DNA of 64,000 nt, taken from contig NZ_JAQIFT010000016.1 of NCBI RefSeq assembly GCF_027857615.1, positions 124,001-188,000 of the forward strand. Reading direction: 5' to 3'. Origin of the DNA: Holtiella tumoricola. GTDB lineage: Bacteria; Bacillota; Clostridia; Lachnospirales; Cellulosilyticaceae. A model generated the notes under the pieces. The model was given only the letters and a program-made list of their open reading frames with translations, ran no database searches and was not told the DNA's origin. Below, piece by piece: positions 44,093-53,745 of this stretch. Position numbers and translations under genes: made by a program. Position 1 is the first letter of the stretch; each line of letters opens with the position of its first letter.

Positions 44093-44296
44093 TCACTCCC
44101 TAAGTTATAATTTTATTTAAAATATTAAAACTCATTTAGAATTATATTAACTTATTACTTTATAAACTAAGAATAACACAACATTGTTTCACTGTAAAGA
44201 GTTTTTTGTAACATTGTTTTACTTGTTTGTTTTATACTTTATTTTTTTCACTTATAAAACAGTTAAATTTCTATTAGACATTTAATTTTCCTATAT

Positions 44297-44348
44297 ACAA
44301 AGCACCCATACTATAACATATATCATTGTTATAGTATGGGTGCTTTGT
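44297..44348 (-). terminator. Terminator of clpB (22-bp perfect stem)
   Basis: A perfect 22-bp inverted repeat ACAAAGCACCCATACTATAACA and its complement with an 8-nt loop, about 20 bp past the clpB stop. Unusually long for a terminator; the loop-side arms carry no U-run beyond TTTGT. Confidence 0.75.
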
Positions 44349-44367
44349 GTAAAGTTCTCTATTTACA

Positions 44368-46971
44368 TTAGGCTTCTATTTGTATTTGAAGTTCTCCATC
44401 CTTATAATCTACTAAAAATGTAGAGAATGGTTCTACGTCATTAGCAATAAGCATACGTCCAATCAACGTTTCCACTTTACGTTGTAAGAAACGTTTAAGT
44501 GGTCTTGCTCCAAACACTGGATCAAATCCTTGATCTGCAATATATGCTGCTGCTTCATGAGTTAGGCGAACACTTAGTTGTCTATCTGAAAGACGTTTAT
44601 TTAAGTCTTTTACAAGTAAGTCTACAATCTCTATAATTTGTTCTTTCATAAGTGGTTTATAAATAACTATATCATCAAGACGATTTAAGAATTCTGGTCT
44701 AAAATGCATCTTCAAACGGTTATTAACGCCTTCTTCTACTTCTTGTGTAATCTCACCTGTTTCAGTAATTCCTTCTAATATAAGATCAGAACCAATATTA
44801 GAAGTTAAGATGATAATTGTATTTTTAAAGTCTACTGTACGTCCTTTTGAATCTGTAATACGTCCATCATCTAACACTTGTAAAAGTACATTGAATACAT
44901 CTGGATGCGCTTTTTCCACTTCATCAAATAGGATAACAGCATAAGGTTTACGTCTTACAGCCTCTGTAAGCTGACCACCTTCTTCATAACCAACATATCC
45001 TGGAGGTGCTCCAATAAGCCTTGCCACTGCATGTTTTTCCATATACTCACTCATATCAATACGGATCATTGCACTCTCATCATCAAACAAAGATTCTGCT
45101 AGAGCTTTGGCAAGCTCTGTCTTACCAACACCTGTTGGCCCTAAGAAAAGGAATGAACCTATTGGTCTACGTGGGTCTTTAATTCCTGCTCTTGCACGAA
45201 TAATCGCATCACTTACTTTAGATACTGCTTCTTCTTGCCCAATCACACGTTTATGAATAATTTCTTCTAAGCGAAGTAATTTGTGGCGCTCACCTTCCAT
45301 AAGCTTTGTTACAGGAATTCTAGTCCATCTTGAAATAATCTTAGCAATCTCTTCTTCATTGACTTTATCACGAAGAAGTCCTGCTTCACCAAGTGCATGT
45401 ACTTTTGCTTCTGCTTCTTTTAGTTTTGTTTCTAGTCCAGGGATAATACCATATTTGTATTCAGCTACTTTATTTAAGTCATATTCTCTTTCATACTTTT
45501 GCATCATAGCTGTTGCTTGTTCTATCTCTTCTTTTGTATTTCTTACAGAAGTAATGAGTTCTTTTTCATTTTCCCATTTAACACGCATTGCATTAAATTT
45601 ATCTTTAAGCTCTGCTAATTCTTTTCTTGTTTCTTTTAAGCTCTCTTTTGAAACAGCGTCATCTTCCTTTTTAAGTGCTGCTTCTGCAATTTCAAGTTGC
45701 ATCACTTTACGTGCGATTTCATCAAGTTCTGTAGGCATAGAATCTATTTCTGTACGGAGCATCGCACAAGCTTCATCGACCAAGTCAATAGCCTTATCTG
45801 GCAAGAAACGATCTGAGATATAACGATCTGAAAGAGTTGCTGCTGCAATAAGAGCATTATCTTGAATTTGCACACCATGATAAATCTCATAACGTTCTTT
45901 AAGTCCACGTAAAATAGCAATGGTATCTTCTACTGTAGGTTCACTCACCGTAACAGGTTGGAAACGACGTTCAAGCGCTGCATCCTTCTCAATATATTGA
46001 CGATGTTCATTAAGTGTTGTTGCACCAATACAGTGAAGCTCACCACGTGCAAGCATTGGTTTTAATAAGTTGCCTGCATCCATAGATCCTTCTGTTTTCC
46101 CTGCACCAACAATATTATGAATTTCATCAATGAAAAGAATAATACGTCCTTCACTTTTCTTAATCTCCTCTAATACTGCTTTAAGCCTTTCTTCAAACTC
46201 TCCCCTAAATTTAGCACCTGCAATAAGTGCACCCATATCAAGAGAAAAGATTGTTTTATCTTTAAGGCTTTCTGGTACGTCACCATTTAGAATACGCTGT
46301 GCTAAGCCTTCTGCAATAGCTGTTTTACCAACTCCTGGTTCTCCAATAAGGACTGGATTGTTTTTTGTTTTACGAGAAAGGATACGAATGACATTACGAA
46401 TTTCACTGTCACGTCCAATAACAGGATCTAGCTTTCCATCTCGTGCACGTTGTACTAAATCATAACCATATTTGCTAAGTACATCATAAGTGCCTTCTGG
46501 CATATCGCTGGTTACACGACTTGCACCACGTACTTGTTTAAGCACTTCACCGAAGTTTTTCTTATTAATATTATAAGCACGTAAAAGGTTTCCTACTTCA
46601 TAGTTAGCAGTCTCAATAAGTGCAAGCATAATATGTTCAACCGAAATATATTCATCTTGCATCTTATCTGCTAACTTCTCACTTTTTACAAGCATTTTAT
46701 CTACGTCTTGAGATACATAGATTTTATCTGCTTCACGACCAGGTCCAGAGACGCTAGGCTTTTTGTTAATAGCTGAAATAACAGCTGATTTTACAGCACT
46801 TACTTCTATATTCATTTTTGTTAATAAACTTGGTATAAGCCCATCTTCTTGATCTAAAAGCGCATATAAAATGTGTTCTTGATCGACGGCATTATTTTGA
46901 TGGCTAATAGCTGCACTTTGTGCATCATTTAAAGCTTCTAAAGATTTTTGAGTAAATTTTTGCATATTCAT
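44368..46971 (-). CDS. clpB: ATP-dependent disaggregase ClpB
   Basis: 867 residues, normal ClpB length. Clp N-domain (1-150), first AAA+ ring with Walker A GEPGVGKTA (~207), M-domain coiled coil (~410-530), second AAA+ ring with GPTGVGKTEL (~610), and the C-terminal sensor-2 GARPLKRFLQRKVETL (~815). It rescues aggregated proteins together with DnaK. GAGGAGGTAACAG precedes the ATG. It lies 50 bp after a ribbon-helix-helix gene on the same strand; I saw no CIRCE or CtsR boxes between or before them. Confidence 0.97.
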   Translation of the reverse strand: MNMQKFTQKSLEALNDAQSAAISHQNNAVDQEHILYALLDQEDGLIPSLLTKMNIEVSAVKSAVISAINKKPSVSGPGREADKIYVSQDVDKMLVKSEKLADKMQDEYISVEHIMLALIETANYEVGNLLRAYNINKKNFGEVLKQVRGASRVTSDMPEGTYDVLSKYGYDLVQRARDGKLDPVIGRDSEIRNVIRILSRKTKNNPVLIGEPGVGKTAIAEGLAQRILNGDVPESLKDKTIFSLDMGALIAGAKFRGEFEERLKAVLEEIKKSEGRIILFIDEIHNIVGAGKTEGSMDAGNLLKPMLARGELHCIGATTLNEHRQYIEKDAALERRFQPVTVSEPTVEDTIAILRGLKERYEIYHGVQIQDNALIAAATLSDRYISDRFLPDKAIDLVDEACAMLRTEIDSMPTELDEIARKVMQLEIAEAALKKEDDAVSKESLKETRKELAELKDKFNAMRVKWENEKELITSVRNTKEEIEQATAMMQKYEREYDLNKVAEYKYGIIPGLETKLKEAEAKVHALGEAGLLRDKVNEEEIAKIISRWTRIPVTKLMEGERHKLLRLEEIIHKRVIGQEEAVSKVSDAIIRARAGIKDPRRPIGSFLFLGPTGVGKTELAKALAESLFDDESAMIRIDMSEYMEKHAVARLIGAPPGYVGYEEGGQLTEAVRRKPYAVILFDEVEKAHPDVFNVLLQVLDDGRITDSKGRTVDFKNTIIILTSNIGSDLILEGITETGEITQEVEEGVNNRLKMHFRPEFLNRLDDIVIYKPLMKEQIIEIVDLLVKDLNKRLSDRQLSVRLTHEAAAYIADQGFDPVFGARPLKRFLQRKVETLIGRMLIANDVEPFSTFLVDYKDGELQIQIEA

Positions 46972-47021
46972 ACTGTTACCTCCTCAATATGCTTAATGTC
47001 TAGATTGTTATTTTATAAATA

Positions 47022-47669
47022 TTAAACTCTAATGATACTGCTATTTATATATTGTCCATAATGATTACTTAATTCATTATTTAAATAGGATAGATTATCA
47101 TTGTATTCAAAATAAATCTTAATGCCTTTATCAATGGCTTTGATATAGTCTGCTATAGCATTTGCTACTGCCTCTCCGTCATGCCTTCCTTCATCTTGAC
47201 GTATAAGCTCTCTTGTCCATTTCCCCCCTTGGTCAATCTTCCATCCTGGGAGTTGTACTTGACTTTCATACATACTCCAAAGTTCGAAGAAATGAGAAAG
47301 ATATCTTTGAAGTACATCACTTTGTGTCCTAGAAATAATCTTGAGTTCACCGATTCTTTTATTATTACTTCTATCTAAAGTTATGGCATAACGAATGGTT
47401 GGATTATATTTATATCTTAATACACTTCTAATACTCATCATGCAGTCAGCCGCTTGTGGCTGAATCTGAAAATGACTATATCCATCTAAAAGTTTTTCTA
47501 CTTGATCAAACACGTTTTTCATTTGCATCTCTGGGGTAATGAGTGCAACTTTTTCTGCAAGTATTTGATTGATTAAATTTGAACGACTTGTATTTAGTCG
47601 ATAAGCTAAGGCATCTACTGCCTCTACTACATCATCCATAAGAACAATACTGTAAACGCTCTTTTTCAT
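47022..47669 (-). CDS. Ribbon-helix-helix protein upstream of clpB
   Basis: 215 residues. The first ~45 (YSIVLMDDVVEAVDALAYRLNTSRSNLINQILAEKVAL) match the Arc/CopG ribbon-helix-helix fold, which binds DNA as a dimer. The remaining ~165 are unrecognised, with a mixed alpha/beta pattern and a tail NHYGQYINSSIIRV. It precedes clpB by 50 bp and has the only clear promoter, so clpB probably sits in its operon, and it may control clpB expression. The link to stress is inference only. Confidence 0.75.
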   Translation of the reverse strand: MKKSVYSIVLMDDVVEAVDALAYRLNTSRSNLINQILAEKVALITPEMQMKNVFDQVEKLLDGYSHFQIQPQAADCMMSIRSVLRYKYNPTIRYAITLDRSNNKRIGELKIISRTQSDVLQRYLSHFFELWSMYESQVQLPGWKIDQGGKWTRELIRQDEGRHDGEAVANAIADYIKAIDKGIKIYFEYNDNLSYLNNELSNHYGQYINSSIIRV

Positions 47670-47692
47670 CTCATCACCTCTTTTATAATCCT

Positions 47693-47721
47693 ATTGTATG
47701 CTTTTTTATATTTCTTGTCAA
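47693..47721 (-). promoter_or_regulatory. Promoter of the RHH-clpB operon
   Basis: Minus strand: consensus -35 TTGACA (47716-47721), 17 nt, -10 TACAAT (47693-47698), about 25 bp before the RHH start. Confidence 0.75.
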
Positions 47722-47882
47722 TGATATTATATAATTAATTACACGAATTATTGTTGTAAATTTTTCCTTATCTTTATACGAAATGGTATCATTCTTTTCT
47801 CTTTGATCAACCCATACTTTATTATCCTCTCTTTCTTTCTCTTTATCCCCATTGTAATGATAAGATATTTAGTAATGTCTAA

Positions 47883-47926
47883 AAATATAAAGAGGAGGTA
47901 TCCTTGGATACCTCCTCTTTATATTT
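47883..47926 (-). terminator. Terminator of the sulfatase gene
   Basis: Perfect 20-bp stem AAATATAAAGAGGAGGTATC / GATACCTCCTCTTTATATTT with a CTTG loop, 26 bp past the sulfatase stop. Confidence 0.88.
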
Positions 47927-47951
47927 TAATTCTTATCTTACTTATAGCACA

Positions 47952-49355
47952 TTAATCTTCATAATCTTGGTATTGTGCTTTTAATGCATAAAGTTTTTCT
48001 TTCAGTTCTTCTACAACTGTTTGATAAGCTGGGTCATCATAAACATTGCGTAACTCTTCACTATCTGTTCTTAAATCAAAGAGCTCCCACTGTGGCCACT
48101 CTTTATCTTCTACTTCCTTTAAGCATACACCGTTAAAATCTCTTGCTTCTTTTAAATAGCAAATAAGCTTATAATCTAGCGTACGAATACCATAATGTGG
48201 TGATACGCCATGTTCACCTTCATATACCCAATAACGATAGTAGAGTGTATTACCCCAATCTTCTGGCACTTCCCCTTCTGCAATCGTTCTAAAACTACGC
48301 CCTTGCATATCTTCTGGTATTTCAATACCTGCATAGTCTAAGAAAGTTTCTGCAAAGTCTAGATTAGAAACGAGTTCATTAATAACCGTTCCTGGCTTAA
48401 TTGCTCTTGGATAGCTCATTAAAAACGGCATACGTAATGATTCTTCTAACATATAACGTTTGTCGAACCATCCATGGTCACCTAAGAAGAATCCTTGGTC
48501 AGATGTATAAACAACTATAGTATCTTCAATTAAACCCTCTGCTTCAAGGAAATCAAGTAAACGACCAATATTATCATCTACAGATGCAATACATTTTAAG
48601 TAATCTTTCATATAACGTTGATACTTCCAATGTTTAAGTTCGGCATCTGTTAATCCTTCTGGAAATGGTTGTTTAAGATCAAATTCAGTAAGTTCTTCTA
48701 TCTTCATTAGATTAAACTTAACAGCGTCACTACGTCCTTCATATGTATCATTAAAAGTATCTGGAACTGGAATCTCTACATCTTCGTACATATCTTTATG
48801 TTTTTCATCTGGCACCCAGTGACGATGAGGTGCCTTATGGTGACACATCATAAAGAATGGTTTCTCTTCATCTCTATTTTTAATCCAGTCTATTGTAAGG
48901 TCTGTTACAATATCTGTTGCATAGCCAATGTGTTGTTTAAGCTCTCCCATATCATATAATTTTGGATTGATATAATCCCCTTGCCCATGGAAAATATTCC
49001 AGTAATCAAAACCTGTTGGATCATAGTTGCCCCCATGGCCTAAATGCCATTTTCCAATAATACTTGTTTGATAGCCATGAGCTTTTAAGATTTTAGGTAA
49101 ATTTTGTTGACGCCCATCAAATCCATCTTCCAATGTTTTTACACCATTTAAGTGGCTATGTTTACCAGATAAGATTACTGCACGACTTGGGGCGCAAATA
49201 GAATTTGTACAAAAACAATTATCAAATCGTGCCCCCATATCAGCTAATCTATCCATTTGTGGCGTTGTATTTACTTTACTTCCATAACAACTCATAGCAT
49301 GAGCTGCATGGTCATCTGTCATAATAAAAAGGATATTTGGTTGTTTATTCTTCAC
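47952..49355 (-). CDS. Sulfatase (Cys-type, formylglycine-dependent)
   Basis: 467 residues. The N-terminus NILFIMTDDHAAHAMSCYG holds metal-binding Asp residues. The activation motif is CAPSR (in NSICAPSRAVILSGKHS, ~55), so the Cys must be oxidised to formylglycine. FMMCHHKAPHRHW, YTSDQGFFLGDHGWFDKRYM and KRYMLEESLRMPF are further sulfatase marks. There is no signal peptide, so the enzyme is cytoplasmic and must act on imported sulfate esters. The maturase (anSME) is not in this window. GTG start at 49355 with AGGAGG upstream. The divergent AraC gene is its likely activator. Confidence 0.92.
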   Translation of the reverse strand: MKNKQPNILFIMTDDHAAHAMSCYGSKVNTTPQMDRLADMGARFDNCFCTNSICAPSRAVILSGKHSHLNGVKTLEDGFDGRQQNLPKILKAHGYQTSIIGKWHLGHGGNYDPTGFDYWNIFHGQGDYINPKLYDMGELKQHIGYATDIVTDLTIDWIKNRDEEKPFFMMCHHKAPHRHWVPDEKHKDMYEDVEIPVPDTFNDTYEGRSDAVKFNLMKIEELTEFDLKQPFPEGLTDAELKHWKYQRYMKDYLKCIASVDDNIGRLLDFLEAEGLIEDTIVVYTSDQGFFLGDHGWFDKRYMLEESLRMPFLMSYPRAIKPGTVINELVSNLDFAETFLDYAGIEIPEDMQGRSFRTIAEGEVPEDWGNTLYYRYWVYEGEHGVSPHYGIRTLDYKLICYLKEARDFNGVCLKEVEDKEWPQWELFDLRTDSEELRNVYDDPAYQTVVEELKEKLYALKAQYQDYED

Positions 49356-49481
49356 GTTACTTCTCTCCTCCTATTGAATTTACATAGGATTACTATAACA
49401 AACTCTTAACTTTGTTTCTTTCTATTTTATACTGTGTTACAATATCATAAATAAATTACTTCAATTCGAGGAGCTACACTT

Positions 49482-50348
49482 ATGACTACTAGTACTTCAT
49501 CTAAACGTACTGTTATTGATTATACAACTATAGATCCTTTCTTTAACTTTAAATTAGGTAAAGTATGCCACAATATGGCCAATACACCACTCGAAGAACA
49601 TACCCACCCTAATGGGATTGAAATTACTTACTTCGTTCGTGGAGAACAAGTTTATACTATTGACCAAACAAGTTATACCATTAAAAGTGATGAAATGTTT
49701 ATTACTTTTCCAAATGAACTGCATAGTTCAGGACAACACCCAAAAGATAAATCACTCTTTTATTATCTTATTATTGATAAAGATCTAATAAGTAAGTTAC
49801 TCTTTGACCCATTAGAAAGCAAACACTTACTTGATAGCTTACTACAAATAGAAAATCGTGTTTTTAAAGTAAGTACTACACTTGCTAGCTTATTTGAAGA
49901 GCTGCTATCTTATAGTACAAGTTCATCTCCTTATATTAAAACACGTATTCATGCCCTTTTGAACCATATTCTCTTGACTATTGCCGAAACCAATCAAGCT
50001 CATATTTCCTATGAGGATACCTCTATGCCTGAGGTCCTTTCTTATATTGAGCAACATTTAGATGAAAACATTACATTAGAGCATCTTGCTCAAATTGCTA
50101 ATCTCTCTGAAGGGCGTTTCAAAACTAAATTTAGGCAAGATATTGGCATGCCTCCACGAGAATATATTTTACGCGAAAAAATAAAGCGGGCTAAAGAACT
50201 TCTAGAAGATGATGTATTAAGTATCACAGATATTAGCTATATGCTCAGCTTCTCTTCTAGTCAATACTTCTCTACTGTTTTTAAACGTTTTACATCTATC
50301 TCGCCTTTAGAATATCGACTTAATTTACAAAACGCTCCTAATCTATAG
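49482..50348 (+). CDS. AraC-family regulator, divergent to the sulfatase
   Basis: 288 residues, standard layout: cupin N-terminal domain (~30-110, LEEHTHPNGIEITYFVRGEQVY, FPNELHSSGQHP) and C-terminal double helix-turn-helix (~185-285, ITLEHLAQIANLSEGRFKTKFRQDIGMPPREYI and ISYMLSFSSSQYFSTVFKRFT). It probably senses a sugar or sulfated sugar and activates the divergent sulfatase gene across the 126-bp gap. GAGGAG precedes the ATG. Confidence 0.92.
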   Translation: MTTSTSSKRTVIDYTTIDPFFNFKLGKVCHNMANTPLEEHTHPNGIEITYFVRGEQVYTIDQTSYTIKSDEMFITFPNELHSSGQHPKDKSLFYYLIIDKDLISKLLFDPLESKHLLDSLLQIENRVFKVSTTLASLFEELLSYSTSSSPYIKTRIHALLNHILLTIAETNQAHISYEDTSMPEVLSYIEQHLDENITLEHLAQIANLSEGRFKTKFRQDIGMPPREYILREKIKRAKELLEDDVLSITDISYMLSFSSSQYFSTVFKRFTSISPLEYRLNLQNAPNL

Positions 50349-50357
50349 GAGCGTTTT
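50329..50357. terminator. Bidirectional terminator overlapping the AraC stop
   Basis: 11-bp stem AAACGCTCCTA / TAGGAGCGTTT whose left arm contains the last codons of the AraC gene, followed by TTTTA on the plus strand. It also serves the convergent acetyltransferase gene. Confidence 0.8.
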
Positions 50358-50359
50358 AC

Positions 50360-50791
50360 TTATATTCTTTTAATAAAAGAACAACCTTTTACCTCATATC
50401 CTCTATCCTTATAAAACTGGCAAGTATCTTTTAATCCTTCATCTTCTACAACAATTCTATGTATGTTTCTCTTCCTCGCATAAGCTTCTACATCTTCTAG
50501 CAACTTATTACCCACTTCACTATTTTGATAACTTGATTTTACTGCAAGTGCATTGATTTTTATATATTCTTCATCAAACTCATATGACATTCCTTTATGG
50601 ATACCTATAAATCCTATAACTTCTCTTTGATCTAGAGCTACCAATGTATGATAGTCTGGATGAACTTGAAAACGTCGGAGCCTCATAATAAGTTGTTGTG
50701 CATTTGATTCTTTATACCCAAACTCTCCTATCATCAAACTTGTTAACGTTACTGCATCTTTTACTTCATAAGGCCTAATGATTACATCCAT
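50360..50791 (-). CDS. GNAT-family N-acetyltransferase
   Basis: 143 residues of GNAT fold. The acetyl-CoA loop is VKSSYQNSEVGNKLLEDVEAYARKRN (~88-113), reading QNxxVGxxLL. DQREVIGFIGIHKG (~55) gives the central strands. The C-terminus CQFYKDRGYEVKGCSFIKRI is usual for small-molecule or peptide acetyltransferases. Substrate unknown. AAGGAGG precedes the ATG. Single-gene unit between two terminators. Confidence 0.9.
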   Translation of the reverse strand: MDVIIRPYEVKDAVTLTSLMIGEFGYKESNAQQLIMRLRRFQVHPDYHTLVALDQREVIGFIGIHKGMSYEFDEEYIKINALAVKSSYQNSEVGNKLLEDVEAYARKRNIHRIVVEDEGLKDTCQFYKDRGYEVKGCSFIKRI

Positions 50792-50814
50792 CTTTCTTCC
50801 TCCTTGTAGTATGA

Positions 50815-50855
50815 AAAGAACCTTCTCTTATACCTATTATAAGAGAAGGTTCTTT
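50815..50855 (-). terminator. Terminator of the cysteine operon
   Basis: Perfect 18-bp stem AAAGAACCTTCTCTTATA / TATAAGAGAAGGTTCTTT with a 5-nt loop, 32 bp past the reductase stop. Confidence 0.9.
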
Positions 50856-50886
50856 AATTATCTATATATTTTAAAAATCGACAAAT

Positions 50887-52227
50887 TTATTTTGCGGTAT
50901 TTGAAGCAATAAGTGCCACATCCCACACACCACTAAATGGTGGTGAATAGCATAAATCCATAAATCCAAATTCATCTACAGTAAGACCTGAGTAGATCGC
51001 AATCGCATAATAGTTTGCACGTGGTACAACTACACCACTTCCAACTGTTTGAGCACCTAATATTTTTCTAGTCTCTGCATCGTATACTAACTTAATGCTT
51101 ACTTTTTCTGTACCATAGTAAGAAGCATAGCTATTACCAGTAATAAAGTTTGTTTTATAATTAAGGCCAAGTCTTTTTGCTTCTACTTCTGAAATACCTA
51201 CTTTTGCTGCATCTATATCAAATAATTTGATAGCTGAACTGCCAATAAGTTTAAATGGCTTTCTCTCTTTTCCACCTAATAAATCTGCTATAATACGCCC
51301 CTGTTTATTTGCATTAGTTCCCAGTGGTGCATAAAGAAAGGCTCCTGTAATAGCTGATTTCATGATACTGCAGTCTCCTGCAGCATAGATATCTGCTACA
51401 CTTGTCTCCATATCCTCATTTACAATAATTGCACCATTTGCTGCCTTTTCTACACATTCTATAAACGCAGTATGTGGTCTAATACCAGCACAATTAATAA
51501 TCATATCCGCAGTTAATGTTAAGTGATCTGTACCATTTGTTACTACTACGCTTTCAATCACGTCATCTTTTGCACTTAAAGCTTCTGCTTTATACCCTGT
51601 AAGTACTTGAACTTGATTACGTTCTAATTCTTCTGTTAGGGCTACTGTAATTTCTTCATCCATTGTACTTAAAACACGATCAGCAAGTTCTACTAGCACC
51701 ACGTTCTTATTGTACTTTCTACATGCTTCAACAAGTTCAAGTCCAATAAATCCTGCTCCAACTACTACTATATCTTTAACGTCTTCTTTTTGAAGTTGCT
51801 CTTTAACATGGATGCCATCTGCCACATTACGAATCTCATAAAGATTAGAATATGGGTTATCAAATGGTACAAAGCGATTGACGCCTGCTCCACTACCGAT
51901 TACTAACTTATCATAAGAGTCTGTAAAAGTTTCACCTGTTGTTAAATCTTTTACAGTAACAACTTTTGCTTTTTCATCTACTGATAAGACTTCGTGATTA
52001 ATCTTAACTGGAATACCACTTGCAGCAAATTGTTCTGCTGTTCTGGCAATAAGATCTTCACCTTTTTTAATTTTATCTGAAATGTAAAAAGGAATGCCAC
52101 AAGCACCAAAAGATACTTCCTCTCCTTTTTCATAAACCACTAAATCCACTTGGTCGCCTAAGTTTCTTTTTAATTTAGTAGCTGTACTCATACCTGCAGC
52201 TACACCACCAATAATGATTACTTTCAT
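50887..52227 (-). CDS. CoA-disulfide reductase / NADH oxidase-type flavoprotein
   Basis: 446 residues from ATG 52227 (MKVIIIGGVAAGM), with GAGGTG upstream. FAD-binding GGVAAGMSTATKLKRN, single redox Cys in VSFGACGIPFYISDKI (~43), NAD(P)H motif VVVGAGFIGLELVEACR (~155) and FAD-binding IYAAGDCSI (~275). The single active Cys and length are those of CoA-disulfide reductases and NADH oxidases. It uses NAD(P)H to reduce CoA disulfides or polysulfides. Last gene of the cysteine-breakdown operon, so disposal of persulfide or disulfide from cysteine/cystine is a likely job. Confidence 0.87.
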   Translation of the reverse strand: MKVIIIGGVAAGMSTATKLKRNLGDQVDLVVYEKGEEVSFGACGIPFYISDKIKKGEDLIARTAEQFAASGIPVKINHEVLSVDEKAKVVTVKDLTTGETFTDSYDKLVIGSGAGVNRFVPFDNPYSNLYEIRNVADGIHVKEQLQKEDVKDIVVVGAGFIGLELVEACRKYNKNVVLVELADRVLSTMDEEITVALTEELERNQVQVLTGYKAEALSAKDDVIESVVVTNGTDHLTLTADMIINCAGIRPHTAFIECVEKAANGAIIVNEDMETSVADIYAAGDCSIMKSAITGAFLYAPLGTNANKQGRIIADLLGGKERKPFKLIGSSAIKLFDIDAAKVGISEVEAKRLGLNYKTNFITGNSYASYYGTEKVSIKLVYDAETRKILGAQTVGSGVVVPRANYYAIAIYSGLTVDEFGFMDLCYSPPFSGVWDVALIASNTAK

Positions 52228-52263
52228 TTCTAGCACCTCATTTCTAGCCAATATAATCTATTA

Positions 52264-53676
52264 TTACTCTTCCATCATGCCTGACTTTGTCACGCCTGCT
52301 TTCATATCTTTAAAATGTTCCATATTCATTTGTCCAAGTGTACGATCTACAACAATCGCATTCACCATAGAACCTGTTACATTTAATAATGTTCTACCCA
52401 TATCTACAATTGGGTCAATAGCAAGAACAGGGCTTACTACTGGGAATGATGATGCAAGTCCTACACCTGAAAGTGCAACTGAAGCAGCCATTGTAGCCGT
52501 CCCCGGAATACCTGCAATTCCAAGAGATCCTAATGCCACTACTATAATAGACATTGCAATAAATGTTACATCAATTGGCATACCATTTACATTTGCTACG
52601 AAAATAAGTAGTAATGCTGGGAATACCCCTGCACATCCTTGCATACCTGCTGTAGTACCAAATCCAGCTACAAAACTTGCTGTTCCATCATTAACACCTA
52701 ACTTCTCTGTCAATGTTTCTATTGTAAGTGGTAAACAACCTACACTTGATCTAGAAGTAAATGCTAAAATCATAACAGGGAGTGCTTTTTTAATATAAAT
52801 AATTGGATTGACACCAAAAATTGCAAGAGCAATAAGCTGAATTACAAACATAATTGCTACCGCCACATATAAAGCAACAATGAAAATACCTACTTCTAAA
52901 ATACTTGTAAGACCTCTTTGTGCAATAGTATTAGCAAGTAATGCAATAACTGCATAAGGCATATATTTAATAATTGTCATTGCAACACTCATAATAATTT
53001 TATGAAGTGCATTAGTTAAATCAAAGAATGGTTTAACCGTATCATAGTACTTCTTAGACATTCTTTTTGCACCCATTCCAAAGAATACTGAGAAAATTAC
53101 AAGTGCAATAATATTAACATCTACCATCGCCTTTACAGGATTTGCTGGAAGTAAGCCTCTTAATGTATCTACTACATTATTGACCTCTTTAATCTCAGCA
53201 CTTCCTCCGGCAATAGCCATACCACTACCTACATTGAATAACATACCTACCCCAAGCCCTACTATTACTGCAATAACAACCATTGTCATTGTTACAATAA
53301 TAGAGTTCTTAGTCAATTGACCAATATTGGCACCTTCTTTCATATTAATAATAACATGAACGATAGATACCATTACTAATGGAATAACTAACATACGAAT
53401 TAAATCAATAAAACCATTACCAATTAGGCTATACCACTTCGTTGTTTCAGCTACAAAGGTAATATCCATAGGATTATCTGAAAATCCTGAAATAGCTTGG
53501 ATAACAAGACCTAGAACTAATCCAAGGACCGTACCAACGATCATCCTCTTTGAGAAATTTACTTTTTTCTTTTGTAGCCTATTCATTACTACAAATAGTA
53601 CCACAAGCAAACCAATACAAAGAAGTGTTTTGAAATCACTTAGCATCAAAAATTCTTTAAAAAATACACTATTCAT
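52264..53676 (-). CDS. L-cystine symporter (TcyP-like, DAACS family)
   Basis: 470 residues with about eight membrane helices and two re-entrant loops. The substrate loop AFTSRSSVGCLPLTIETLTEKLGV and GFGTTAGMQGCAGVFPALLLIFVANVNGM fit the cystine-type branch (TcyP) of the dicarboxylate/amino-acid:cation symporters. It lies between the cysteine desulfidase gene and the CoA-disulfide reductase gene, which strongly supports import of cystine. AAAGGAGAG precedes the ATG. Cystine would enter, be reduced and then be split to pyruvate, ammonia and sulfide. Confidence 0.88.
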   Translation of the reverse strand: MNSVFFKEFLMLSDFKTLLCIGLLVVLFVVMNRLQKKKVNFSKRMIVGTVLGLVLGLVIQAISGFSDNPMDITFVAETTKWYSLIGNGFIDLIRMLVIPLVMVSIVHVIINMKEGANIGQLTKNSIIVTMTMVVIAVIVGLGVGMLFNVGSGMAIAGGSAEIKEVNNVVDTLRGLLPANPVKAMVDVNIIALVIFSVFFGMGAKRMSKKYYDTVKPFFDLTNALHKIIMSVAMTIIKYMPYAVIALLANTIAQRGLTSILEVGIFIVALYVAVAIMFVIQLIALAIFGVNPIIYIKKALPVMILAFTSRSSVGCLPLTIETLTEKLGVNDGTASFVAGFGTTAGMQGCAGVFPALLLIFVANVNGMPIDVTFIAMSIIVVALGSLGIAGIPGTATMAASVALSGVGLASSFPVVSPVLAIDPIVDMGRTLLNVTGSMVNAIVVDRTLGQMNMEHFKDMKAGVTKSGMMEE

Positions 53677-53745
53677 GTTGTCTCTCCTTTAATGTCCTTT
53701 ATATTTTAAGTTGATTCTAAGTATATTATTAAATTTTACTCAAAA

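Noticed and set aside
45281..45823. 180-residue plus-strand frame
   Set aside because: Antisense shadow of clpB with Ser/Ile-rich composition and no ribosome site.
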